Of a stretch of 64,000 nt of DNA, positions 59,601 through 63,058 are shown piece after piece (position 1 is the first letter of the stretch; every line of letters begins with the position of its first letter). A program made the translations under genes and the position numbers. The stretch comes from Microplitis mediator (taxonomy: Eukaryota; Arthropoda; Insecta; Hymenoptera; Braconidae). The stretch lies in NCBI RefSeq assembly GCF_029852145.1, contig NC_079972.1:10228986-10292985 (forward strand), written 5' to 3'. Below the pieces are notes generated by a model that was given only the letters and a program-made list of their open reading frames with translations, had not been told where the DNA came from and did no database searches.

Positions 59601-60017
59601 ATATTTTGACCGTAGGATATTTCGTCGGGGATATTTTGTCGGGGATGTATTGTCGGGGGATGAAAACGCGCATTACCAAATAAAGTATGTTAATATATAA
59701 AAAAAAAAAAATAGATTTATTAATTAATACGGACGCAGTTAAATAGTGAATGTCAACTCGGATTTAACGATTTTTCGTTTACTGTTCGTGTATACAATAA
59801 TTAAATAAATGAGCAAATACTATATAATTAAATTTGTTATATGTTACAGATAATAACCGATCAATTAAAAGATAACGACGAGCAAACAAAAATAACAAAC
59901 GACTGGAAGTTTGCAGCGATGGTGATTGACAGGATGTGCCTAATCATTTTTACACTGTTCACCATTATTGCCACAATCACCGTCCTATTCTCGGCGCCTC
60001 ACATTATCGTCACGTGA
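17016..60017 (+). CDS. nAChRa7: Nicotinic acetylcholine receptor subunit alpha7-like, 10 exons, 5' end missing
   Basis: Subunit of a pentameric acetylcholine-gated cation channel in the neuronal plasma membrane. The spliced frame is 17016-17060, 29478-29587, 39290-39470, 44541-44616, 47696-47890, 49446-49532, 49785-49894, 49987-50095, 52716-53122, 59850-60017; all phases match and give 495 residues plus stop. Counting from the first visible residue: loop D W24, loop A W43-Y50, loop E region 70-80, Cys-loop C85-C99, loop B W106-Y108, vicinal cysteines C150-C151 (alpha-type), M1 about 169-190, M2 about 199-218 with ring glutamates E198 and E219, M3 about 234-254, cytoplasmic loop 255-458, M4 about 466-488. 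N25 and N70 lie in N-glycosylation motifs. The signal peptide and about 60 N-terminal residues are absent. Within the alpha5/6/7 group, the FITNGEWDLLG stretch and RSSKSLLANVLD favour alpha7; alpha5 or alpha6 is the alternative. Confidence 0.93.
17480..17570. mobile_element. Short pogo-like MITE
   Basis: A 91-base palindrome: GGACCTCGTTATAAGACTAT on the left and ATAGTCTTATAACGAGGTCC on the right. The right outer flank continues GACTTTA. CAGTCGGACCTCGTTATAA-type ends are typical of pogo/Tigger-type elements. Confidence 0.6.
17819..18361. mobile_element. CACGGTAAGAAAT element, copy 1 (543 bases)
   Basis: Begins CACGGTAAGAAAT and ends ATTTCTGACCGTG, with TA on each side. Positions 17823-18263 match 33757-34195 in the same orientation with few differences. 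Unusually GC-balanced for the region. Open frames inside overlap on both strands and resemble no known protein. Confidence 0.65.
18421..18539. mobile_element. 119-base hairpin MITE
   Basis: ATCCCGCTCGGCATGAGTGT and the following CAGAAA pair with TTTCTG and ACATTCATGCCGAGCGGGAT; 25 of the 26 arm bases pair. The central loop contains TCTTTCTGATGTCAAAAAGA. Located 60 bases after the preceding element. Confidence 0.7.
18540..19856. other. Intron DNA, nothing recognised
   Basis: AT-rich. No supported exon or repeat. Confidence 0.4.
20193..20422. mobile_element. Palindromic element AGGGTAGAGGTACC
   Basis: AGGGTAGAGGTACCATTTTT faces ATGGTACTTCTACCCT. The TTTGGGCACTTTAGGGCCGG and GGAGCAGTGGCCACAAATGG stretches also pair loosely. 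Confidence 0.5.
20423..20991. mobile_element. CCCGTGTAAAA inverted-repeat element (569 bases)
   Basis: The arms are about 150 bases: GTTCCGCATGTGGAACTTCT pairs with AGAAGTTCCACATGCGGAAC, and CGTTAGTAATTTTGATGGTA with TACCATCAAAATTACTAACG. The ends are CCCGTGTAAAAAAAATTCG and its complement. Abuts the preceding palindrome. Confidence 0.65.
21158..21322. mobile_element. Palindromic CACGGAG MITE
   Basis: GTCAAGTAAATATTCCTATG pairs with CATAGGAATATTTACTTGAT, and GGTTACATTACTC pairs with GAGTAATGTAACC. About 165 bases. Confidence 0.6.
22475..22900. mobile_element. TAGGGGAGACCGGGG inverted-repeat element (426 bases)
   Basis: Starts TAGGGGAGACCGGGGTGC and ends TACCCCGGTCTCCCCTA. The interior has two direct copies of an AGTTATGA(C/T)C..CTACAATG phrase followed by CAATATGTGATATG. 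Related in style to the TAGGGG family but with different ends. Confidence 0.6.
22901..25434. other. Intron DNA with simple repeats only
   Basis: No exon seen. A (GAA)n run is at 24308-24323 and TA-rich runs near 24270-24305. Confidence 0.4.
25435..26145. repeat. Pair of about 130-base direct repeats with an inserted element between them
   Basis: The left copy 25440-25570 and right copy 25998-26140 share phrases such as CATCTGATTGGTTAAAGAC / CACCTGATCGGCTAAAGAC and AAAATATACAC. The right copy carries a GCGCGC hairpin at about 26110-26128. Between them lies the CGGAGTGA element. Confidence 0.5.
25588..25850. mobile_element. CGGAGTGA-rich palindromic element
   Basis: Phrases TCACTCCG and CGGAGTGA recur at least seven times in both orientations. 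GCGGAGTAATCGCGGATT at the left mirrors AATCCGTAATCACTCCCG at the right, followed by TTTTTTACAGTG. Confidence 0.5.
26146..29477. other. Intron DNA before exon 2
   Basis: No exon recognised. The patch 28460-28800 is slightly GC-richer. Also contains the microsatellite at 27544-27590. Confidence 0.4.
27544..27590. repeat. (ATT)n microsatellite
   Basis: About fifteen ATT units, near-perfect. Followed by a T-run. Confidence 0.9.
29478..29587 (+). CDS. nAChRa7: nAChR exon 2: loop D and loop A (110 bases)
   Basis: Starts EWNDVNMRWNVSQYGG and continues with the conserved IPPHRLWKPDVLMYN, so it carries the loop D tryptophan and the loop A WKPDV..Y motif. The acceptor is TTTTCAG and the donor is GTAACG. 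It ends two bases into a serine codon completed by the first base of the next exon. The 110-base length is the usual one for this family exon. NVS is a potential glycosylation site. Confidence 0.97.
29949..30160. mobile_element. GATCGGAACGTTTT-family MITE, copy 1
   Basis: Begins GTACCGAAAGATCGGAACAT and ends AACGTTCCGATCTTCAGGTAC. The middle has ACTTAAGGGGTAGTTGGGGG and CCAGTAGATTTTTTAC. Other copies are at 51613, 53780, 55495 (half) and 57732. Confidence 0.7.
30161..31039. other. Intron DNA, nothing firm
   Basis: AT-rich. A region of AGGTCC and GGATCT phrases at 30610-30830 may be a decayed element. Confidence 0.35.
31040..31110 (+). repeat. tRNA-like (SINE-type) fragment
   Basis: GGTTCGAATCT at 31087-31097 is a near-perfect RNA polymerase III B box, preceded by ACTCGCGCGCGGAAGATCAG, which resembles a tRNA-derived SINE head. 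The A-box region is degenerate, and no cloverleaf closes, so it is not a working tRNA gene. Confidence 0.4.
31381..31582. mobile_element. TACTGAAGTTAGC-family MITE, full copy
   Basis: TGGTACTGAAGCTAGCAGAC on the left mirrors GTCTGCTAACTTCAGGATCA on the right. The interior shares TTTAAAATTTTCTACATGTG with the copies at 6296 and 62342. Confidence 0.65.
31583..33750. other. Intron DNA with simple repeats and a GC-richer patch
   Basis: (TA)n at 32513-32547 and a pure 40-base A tract at 32640-32679. The patch 33040-33660 is less AT-biased. Its longest frame (33036-33446, - strand, 136 codons) resembles nothing known. Confidence 0.4.
33751..34766. mobile_element. CACGGTAAGAAAT element, copy 2, interrupted
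   Basis: 33757-34195 matches 17823-18263. The match resumes near 34700 with TTTAGTATCTGTCTCGAG and ends at ACCGTG. The intervening 34196-34700 segment is AT-rich, holds repeated TAGTAA/TTACTA phrases, ends in TTTCTCCGTGTA, and replaces about 30 bases of copy 1. Confidence 0.6.
34767..35976. other. Intron DNA with a GC-richer patch
   Basis: 34840-35570 is less AT-rich than the surroundings. No exon of the receptor is recognised in it. Confidence 0.35.
35977..36422. mobile_element. CACTGTAAAAA / GTGTTAAA element, copy 1 (446 bases)
   Basis: Starts CACTGTAAAAAAAACCGGGG and ends CTTTTTACAGTG with TA on both sides. The ends are rich in GGTGTTAAA and its complement TTTAACACC. Copies are at 48536-49194 and, decayed, at about 54160-54976. 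Confidence 0.7.
36425..37183. mobile_element. CACGGAAAGAAAATTATGG element with internal palindromic array
   Basis: Starts CACGGAAAGAAAATTATGG and ends CCATAATTTTCTTTCCGTG, flanked by TA. It shares its left TA with the preceding element. The interior repeats variants of TTATGGGAACCATTCCCATAAT-type units (each itself palindromic) about twenty times in two blocks, 36450-36600 and 36840-37160. Confidence 0.75.
37184..39289. other. Intron DNA before exon 3 with a GC-richer block
   Basis: 37530-38760 is less AT-biased, with frames up to 90 codons that resemble nothing known. No receptor exon is seen in it. Confidence 0.35.
39290..39470 (+). CDS. nAChRa7: nAChR exon 3: loop E, Cys-loop and loop B (181 bases)
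   Basis: Encodes ADEGFDGTYPTN through GSWTYDGFQ. It contains the 13-residue Cys-loop between two cysteines (CKIDITWFPFDDQRC), the WFPFD signature, loop B GSWTYDG and an NGT glycosylation motif. The acceptor is GTTACAG and the donor is GTAAAAA. It ends in phase 0. A large foldback repeat begins about 50 bases downstream in the intron. Confidence 0.97.
39519..40755. mobile_element. Foldback element with nested insertion
   Basis: The left arm starts AATAAAATGGTAAAATCATA and the right arm ends with its complement. Pairing includes AAGTCCCAATAAAGGGACGA on the right against TCGTCCCTTTATTGGGACTT on the left, and ATGACGTATGTCTCAAAAAC against its complement. Arms are over 200 bases around a short AT-rich loop (about 39750-39830). 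The right arm is split by the element at 39877-40518. Confidence 0.75.
39877..40518. mobile_element. CACTGTAAAAAATTCCC element nested in the foldback (642 bases)
   Basis: Starts CACTGTAAAAAATTCCCAAT and ends ATTGGGAATTATTAACAGTG, with TA on both sides. The intact left foldback arm has a single TA at the matching place, so the TA duplication is shown directly. Inside, TAAACGTATGCGCA pairs with TGCGCATACGTTTA around 39950-40040. Confidence 0.75.
40756..41499. other. Intron DNA, nothing recognised
   Basis: AT-rich, no supported feature. Confidence 0.4.
41500..42313. mobile_element. CCGTATG element, copy 2, inverted (814 bases)
   Basis: Begins CCGTATGAAAAAAACATGTG and ends CAATATATGGTT-type complement plus TTTTTTCATACGG. 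In reverse orientation it matches 12906-13605 along most of its length and is about 110 bases longer through extra ATATA blocks. Confidence 0.65.
42314..43324. other. Intron DNA, nothing recognised
   Basis: AT-rich, no exon or clear repeat. Confidence 0.4.
43325..43650. mobile_element. CTCTAAAAA-family MITE (type A) with a nested type B copy
   Basis: Starts CTCTTTAAAAATGAATTAGT and ends ACTAATTCATTTTTAGAGAG. The halves outside 43370-43531 align with the uninterrupted copy at 48863-49024 (CAGCTATAAAAATGCC / CCAGTGGTATACTTATAGC). Confidence 0.65.
43370..43531. mobile_element. Type B MITE, copy 1 (162 bases)
   Basis: Starts CTCTCTAAAATCGAATTAGT and ends CACATATAAAAGAG, with TA on each side, inserted in the type A element. 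Matches 43718-43879 in inverted orientation. Confidence 0.7.
43718..43879. mobile_element. Type B MITE, copy 2, inverted (162 bases)
   Basis: Starts CTCTTATAAATTTG and ends ACTAATTCGTTTTTAGAGAG, TA on each side. Same length as copy 1 and about 90% similar by eye. Confidence 0.7.
43880..44540. other. Intron DNA before exon 4
   Basis: No element recognised. Confidence 0.4.
44541..44616 (+). CDS. nAChRa7: nAChR exon 4 (76 bases)
   Basis: Encodes LDLQLQDESGGDISSFITNGEWDLL plus the first base of a glycine codon: the beta8-beta9 region before loop C. The acceptor is CTTCTTCAG and the donor is GTGAGT. FITNGEWDLLG is closer to alpha7 than to alpha6, which usually has YVLNGEWELLG here. Confidence 0.96.
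45401..45601. mobile_element. Nest level 4: CACAGAAAAAACAG element (201 bases)
   Basis: Starts CACAGAAAAAACAGATATC and ends TTTTTTTTTGTGTG with TA on each side. The interior has AAGTCAAGATTTTCTTGA and complementary ATTTTCTTGAATCC phrases. Confidence 0.5.
45609..45943. mobile_element. Nest level 4: CCAAAAGGGCGTA palindrome (335 bases)
   Basis: Perfect 31-base terminal inverted repeats (45609-45639 and 45913-45943). The 13-mer CCAAAAGGGCGTA occurs seven times: forward at 45626, 45665, 45761, 45892 and inverted at 45784, 45869, 45914. Confidence 0.75.
45940..46018. repeat. Perfect 28-base hairpin
   Basis: 45940-45967 (ATATAGTTACACAGTAAAAA...) and 45991-46018 are exact reverse complements around a 23-base loop. 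Confidence 0.75.
46571..47695. other. Intron DNA with a GC-richer patch before exon 5
   Basis: 47270-47480 stands out by composition (several CG dinucleotides, e.g. ACGACGTCGCCGACG). No receptor coding sequence is recognised in it. Confidence 0.4.
47696..47890 (+). CDS. nAChRa7: nAChR exon 5: loop C and M1 (195 bases)
   Basis: Starts (G)VPGKRNVIYYNCCPEPY, giving the adjacent cysteines that define an alpha subunit, then RRRTLYYFFNLIVPCVL for M1 and the M1-M2 linker LPPDSGEKLSL. The acceptor is ATTTCAG and the donor is GTAAGT. It starts and ends in split glycine codons. A GC-richer patch with no recognised coding sequence lies about 220 bases upstream in the intron. Confidence 0.97.
47891..48535. 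other. Intron DNA, nothing recognised
   Basis: AT-rich; no element or exon. Confidence 0.4.
48536..49194. mobile_element. CACTGTAAAAA / GTGTTAAA element, copy 2, with nested MITE
   Basis: Starts CACGGTAACAAAAAAACCGG and ends CTTTTTACAGAG, TA on each side. Shares GGGGTAAGTCCAGGCG, TACTTNCTCGATCACTA and ATTACGTATGACATAAATA with copy 1 at 35977. Interrupted by 48863-49024. Confidence 0.7.
48863..49024. mobile_element. CTCTAAAAA type A MITE, intact copy, nested
   Basis: Starts CCCTCTAAAAACGAATTAGT and ends TTTTTAGAGAG between TA dinucleotides. Copy 1 of the host has an uninterrupted ACATAGCAAAATTG where this element sits. Confidence 0.75.
49446..49532 (+). CDS. nAChRa7: nAChR exon 6: M2 pore helix (87 bases)
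   Basis: Encodes GVTILLSLTVFLNMVAETMP then ATSDAVPLL: the pore-lining M2 with the 9' leucine (L208), 20' glutamate (E219) and the M2-M3 linker. The acceptor is TTTTACAG and the donor is GTAAGT. In fly alpha6 this exon exists in mutually exclusive versions. I see only one version here. Confidence 0.97.
49785..49894 (+). CDS. nAChRa7: nAChR exon 7: M3 (110 bases)
   Basis: Encodes GTYFNCIMFMVASSVVSTIL then ILNYHHRNSDTHEMSEW, i.e. M3 and the start of the intracellular loop with the family NYHHRN motif. The acceptor is TTTACAG. The donor GTATAA is weaker than its neighbours and is followed by the shortest intron of the gene (92 bases). Confidence 0.96.
49987..50095 (+). CDS. nAChRa7: nAChR exon 8: start of the cytoplasmic loop (109 bases)
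   Basis: Encodes VRVLFLKWLPCFLRMSRP followed by a charged stretch rich in K, D and E. The LFLxWLPxxLRMSRP helix is a hallmark of the alpha5/6/7 group. The acceptor is CATCAAG with a poor pyrimidine tract, and the donor is GTAATA. The charged tail up to VTG is divergent and may be lineage-specific. Confidence 0.92.
50096..50891. other. Intron DNA, nothing recognised
   Basis: AT-rich, no feature. Confidence 0.4.
50892..51485. mobile_element. Pogo-like element (594 bases)
   Basis: Starts CAGTCGAAGCTCTCTAAAGT and ends AACTTTAGGGAGCTTCGACTG with TA on both sides. CTAAAGTTG phrases repeat four times in the left end, and AACTTTAG twice in the right. CAGTCGAA ends and TA targets fit the pogo/Tigger group. 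No transposase frame. Confidence 0.65.
51613..52232. mobile_element. GATCGGAACGTTTT-family MITE, copy 2, interrupted
   Basis: Begins GTACCTGAAGATCGGGACGT and ends ACGTTCTGATCTTCAGGAAC. The family sequence breaks at TTAA (51676-51679) and resumes after TTAA (52075-52078). Confidence 0.7.
51680..52074. mobile_element. piggyBac-like MITE in a TTAA site (395 bases)
   Basis: Begins GCCTTCGTTGGTCGCGC and ends GCGTGACCGACGAAGGG between duplicated TTAA. Other copies of the host have a single TTAA at this place (GACTGCTTAAGG). TTAA targeting and CCC-type ends are characteristic of piggyBac. The left end is doubled: GCCTTCGTTGGTCGCG recurs at 51711. Confidence 0.75.
52716..53122 (+). CDS. nAChRa7: nAChR exon 9: His-rich cytoplasmic loop (407 bases)
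   Basis: Encodes GPTKGYGDLELPQRSSKSLL, then ANVLDLEDNALATHNNMLNN, then a low-complexity segment with 22 histidines in residues 352-408 mixed with P, S and T, then a C-terminal part ending CSRYELVLILKEIK. RSSKSLLANVLD is a conserved anchor of the alpha5/6/7 intracellular loop, and the LILKEIK end corresponds to the MA helix start. The acceptor is TTTAG and the donor is GTAAGA. The His codons are mostly CAT or CAC, suggesting growth by CAT-type slippage. Failure to splice at the donor would add about 24 residues before a stop. Confidence 0.92.
53780..54000. mobile_element. GATCGGAACGTTTT-family MITE, copy 3
   Basis: GTACCAAAAGATCGGAACGT at the left and a decayed right end reaching GTAC. The left 115 bases are almost identical to copy 4 at 55495. 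Confidence 0.7.
54160..54976. mobile_element. Decayed GTGTTAAA element, copy 3
   Basis: The right end ACCGCCAAGTAGCACCGCTA then GTGTAATTTCATTCTAACACC and ATACAGTG followed by TA matches copy 1. The left end has TGGTGTTAAATTG. The segment 54790-54905 (ACGAAAAATTTATATCC, GGATATATATTTTTTCGT) looks like a further insertion. Confidence 0.5.
54977..55494. repeat. Degenerate GCTGAATAGCCTG-type repeats
   Basis: 55170-55490 holds many variants of AAACTGAAYAGCCTG and AGCTTAAGCTT in both orientations. Unit boundaries are unclear. Confidence 0.4.
55495..55612. mobile_element. GATCGGAACGTTTT-family MITE, copy 4, left half only
   Basis: Differs from the left half of copy 3 by about one base in 117, then ends abruptly after GGCTGACATATCA. 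Confidence 0.7.
55702..56579. mobile_element. TAGGGG-family element, copy (878 bases)
   Basis: Starts TAGGGGAAGGGGGGGCAAAA and ends TTTTGCCCCCCCTTTCCCTA. Internal ATGGGATACCCC mirrors GGGTATCCCATTTTGCC. AT-rich centre without a coding frame. Confidence 0.65.
56580..57731. other. Intron DNA, nothing recognised
   Basis: Slightly GC-richer near 56725-56850; poly-A and poly-T runs elsewhere. Confidence 0.4.
57732..57921. mobile_element. GATCGGAACGTTTT-family MITE, copy 5
   Basis: GTACCTAAAGAATGGAACGT at the left and AACGTTCCGATCTTCAGGTAC at the right. Complete, 190 bases. Confidence 0.7.
58226..58908. mobile_element. Outer inverted repeat carrying a 450-base palindrome
   Basis: CAGTAAAAATTACCCAAAAA..GTAAGGACAT on the left mirrors ATGTCCTTACAGTACCAAAC..GGGCAATTTTCACTC on the right. 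The inner palindrome occupies 58389-58838. Confidence 0.55.
58389..58838. mobile_element. Long near-perfect palindrome with GACTT phrases (450 bases)
   Basis: CCGGGTCAAAAAAATAACTT pairs with AAGTTATTTTTTTGACCCGG. Pairing continues nearly to the centre (GTACTAAGTAAGACCACTAA against TTAGTGGTCTTACTTAGTAC), with a 70-base loop. TTGACTT and its complement recur many times. Confidence 0.8.
59181..59291. mobile_element. CTCTAAAAA type A MITE, shortened copy
   Basis: CTTTTTAAAAATGAATTAGT at the left and ACTAATTCATTTTTAAAGAG at the right, TA on each side. The middle CAGCTATAAGTATACCACT matches the other copies but about 50 bases are deleted. Confidence 0.65.
59307..59671. repeat. Palindrome with tandem CGACAAAATATCC units in both arms
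   Basis: GCGCGTTTTCATCCCCCGAC pairs with GTCGGGGGATGAAAACGCGC. Inside, units of about 13-17 bases, (C)CGACAAAATATCC, repeat six or more times in the left arm, and the complement GGATATTTTGTCG five or more times in the right. The centre (59410-59560) has two TGCTNGTTTTNCAGG direct copies. Confidence 0.75.
59850..60017 (+). CDS. nAChRa7: nAChR exon 10: MA helix, M4, C-terminus and stop (168 bases)
   Basis: Encodes IITDQLKDNDEQTKITNDWK, then FAAMVIDRMCLIIFTLFTII and ATITVLFSAPHIIVT before TGA at 60015. The DWKFAAMVIDR motif, M4 and the SAPHIIV end are typical for the group, so the stop is at the expected place; the final T is one residue more than the usual end. The acceptor is GTTACAG. Confidence 0.96.
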   Translation: MITDQLKDNDEQTKITNDWKFAAMVIDRMCLIIFTLFTIIATITVLFSAPHIIVT

Positions 60018-60257
60018 TTTAGGAAAAAGCAAGCTCGCCACACCGTGGAGACGCTGAGCATTATCATCCGCCATCATCATCATCATCATTATCATCATCA
60101 TCAGCATCACCATCATCACCATTCACATTTATTACGACTATTGGTTGTTACGGGTGGTTGTTGTTGTCGCACTTGTGCTACAATCGCACAATCATATTTA
60201 ATGCTTGTAAAATTGAAACTCAATAATATAATAACTTTTTTTCCCAACGCGGGTTAA
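60018..60257 (+). other. In-frame 79-codon open extension after the nAChR stop
   Basis: Directly after the TGA, the same frame stays open for 79 codons to TAA at 60255. The predicted stretch has a basic start (FRKKQAR), a His run from CAT repeats at about 60072-60125, a CCC patch and a hydrophobic tail. It is most simply the 3' UTR containing a CAT microsatellite. It could become a C-terminal extension by stop-codon readthrough. The base after TGA is T, not the C of strong readthrough contexts. Confidence 0.4.
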
Positions 60258-60985
60258 AAATTTTATATAACTAAACAGAAACACTGTCCCAGAATCCAAT
60301 ACGGCACACTTTTTTTTTTTACTATCGTTCCCATTTAGTCTTTTATGAAAAAAAATAAAAAATAAAATAAAAAAAAAATCATTCTTCGCGTCGCATAATA
60401 AATGATAACAATAATAATAATCGCGGATCAGGCCACGTAATTTAAATTGAAAGAACCTGCGCATAAAATTAAAAATGTTGCGCATACGATAACACGATAA
60501 ATTTCACATGCGTCGGCGTATTTTAAATTATTATTATTATTGTCATTATAAATCACAAAAATTAATTTAATTTATAAAAAAATTGTGCCAGTATTGACAG
60601 GACACGTTTAATAAAATAAATAATAAATAAAATAAACCGGCACATCGTAAAAAAATATATTTGTGCAAGAAATATGCCAATGCGCACATATTATACTCTC
60701 AACACAATGAACTGCCAAGGTAATTCAAATGCCAGTGAATTTTACTATCCGTATCAGTAGTACGTAATAACGACTATGAAAAAAAATAAAAAAAGTAAAA
60801 AAAAAACAAATACTTAAAATATAAAACATTTATACTACGAGATTAAGTGGCGTGCGATAGCACACATTTTTTAACCGAATAAAAATAGACGGGGATCTGA
60901 GACGAAACGATTAGCGACTGTTAATTTTAAGCGTAATTCAATTTATTTATTTTATAAATGCATCATGTAAAAAACAATTTTTTTT

Positions 60986-61016
<31 letters not shown>

Positions 61017-62011
61017 GTATATATGTGTATAAGTACATAATTATAACTTTAATCGCTGGTCTCTATTATATATATACATATATATAATTAATAATCTTCT
61101 TATATTAAATCTAGTCTATTAAATCTTTTTTCAATTCTATTGTTACGATTATCTGCTGGTGTATTACATAACGATAATTAAAATCTAAACTTTCGGCCGC
61201 ACGCCACTCACTATAGATGGCCGAACGAACGCATTTTGCTTTATGAAAAATGCCCGAATCGGTTTATCCGTCAATTCTTTGTCCATAATTTAAAAAAAAA
61301 AAAAAAAAACAAATAACTTAATGACACAAAACAGACATAAATTTAAATAATAAATAAAATTGCATCGAAAGCGTACGCTACGCACCCAAAAAAATCTAAC
61401 GTATTTACCTACACGCAGACATTTGAGTATACACTTGCGCGAAAAAGACCCAGTAAAAAAAAAAAAGTTTAATAACAAACACTAAATAAATAAAAATATA
61501 AACTATAACTACATTACTACTGATGTATTCTACTGCATCTCCACGTCTTCCAAAATCAATTGTTTCGTCGTCGTACGCATTAAAATTTCTCTCACTGGTG
61601 GGTGGTACACTTAAAATTATCCAATGGAAGAATAAAGAAAAGGAAATAATGATAACAATAATAATAAAAATAACAATACAGTTTATTATTGTTATTATTA
61701 TTTATAAAAATAATACTGAGAAAAAATATGAGAACAAATAAAGAACAAAAGATACGAAACAATTGAATGACTAAAAGTTCTGTAAACTTTTTAGGTGGCG
61801 AGATTTTAATGGGTACCAGTTGAACATTTAAAAGTTTCTCAACTCTTTTAGGTATCTTTGAAATTACACTTTACCCTTTAACGAAAAATAAATAAATATA
61901 AATATATAAGTATATATTTATATATACACACATTATAATTATAATTATAGATTATTTCGACAGTACATCGTCAATTATTATTACTCTCTTATTATATGTG
62001 TATTTATATTT
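60258..62011. other. 3' flank or UTR of the receptor gene
   Basis: AT-rich with many AATAAA motifs and TATG/TA repeats near 60988-61026. A less AT-rich patch is at 61185-61280. No second gene is seen. Confidence 0.4.
60610..60637 (+). promoter_or_regulatory. Candidate polyadenylation signal cluster of nAChR
   Basis: Overlapping AATAAA hexamers occur at 60610 and 60615 and again within the next 20 bases, about 0.6 kb after the stop codon. Further AATAAA copies lie downstream because the DNA is very AT-rich, so the true 3' end is not fixed by sequence alone. Confidence 0.35.
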
Positions 62012-63058
62012 GGGTGACCCAATAAGACCGACTTTTCTTCGTTTTCGAGTCTCATGAAAATTTGTTGGCTTAAAATATTTTGAGAACCCTCCAAAAATAG
62101 GTTCGATAAACAATTTTAGGGGTCGCTCAAAAAATTTGAAAGTTCCAAAAACGATTGAAATTCAGATTTTTTTTTTTATTTTTTCTTTCTCGTGACAGAA
62201 ATATTTTATATGTAAAATCAATGCCATGAAAGTTTTAGCTCAAAATATAGATTTTTAAAAATCGCTCGATAATTTTGAATATTTACTTGAAGTTAACAGA
62301 CAATTTAAAATTTTTGGATTTCTTTTCTCAACAAATAAATTACAAAAAAAAAAAAAAAACTAAAAGTATGCACATGTAGAAAATTAAAAAAACTATAGGT
62401 GCAATTTTTTCAAATATTTATTTTTCATAGTTTATTGTTTAAAAAAGAACCCAAAAATTATTGGACGTCGACTAACTTCAGTATCATACTAATACTTTGA
62501 ATTAATTTTTGTATTTCTTTATAACTCAATTATTGTCATTTCACTAAAATACAACTTTTGTATAACCAAAAATATACAGGACAGTCTTAGACAATAAAAT
62601 TGGGTAAGATTTGAATAACCAAAATAACCTATAATTTGAATTAAAAAATTAAAAGTATGTAAATAACTCATTTTTTCTGTCTCGGGTTATTTTTTTATTC
62701 ATTACGTTATAAATTGGTGGTTAAAAATTGAGATGCTTTGACATTAATATTCAAGGGTCGCTCGAAAATGTCCAAAAGACAGCACTCGGAAACATTCAAA
62801 ATTTTTGAGCGACTTTTAATTATTTAAATTTTGGGCTGAAATTTTCAGTATATTTATTATTTTACGAATATAAACTATTTCTGCCATGAGAAAAAAAAAT
62901 TTGAATTTTAATCATTTTTGGAATTTTCATAATTTGTGAGCGACTTCTTAAAAATTTTTCATCGAGCTAATTTTTGGAGAGGGTGAAAATATTTTAAACC
63001 AACACATTTTCATATGAAACTCGAAAAAAAAAAAATACTCCGTTTTTTTGGACGACCC
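62012..63058. mobile_element. GGGTGACCC inverted-repeat element with nested repeat (1047 bases)
   Basis: The arms are about 250 bases: GTTTTCGAGTCTCATGAAAA pairs loosely with TTTTCATATGAAACTCG, GGTCGCTCAAAAAATTTGAA with its counterpart near 62935, and the ends are GGGTGACCCAAT and TTGGACGACCC. A TACTGAAGTTAGC-family copy lies inside at 62342-62486. Confidence 0.6.

Noticed and set aside
59307..59671. Possible CRISPR-like array
   Set aside because: Units are 13-17 bases with no unique spacers, in inverted arms, in a eukaryotic intron.
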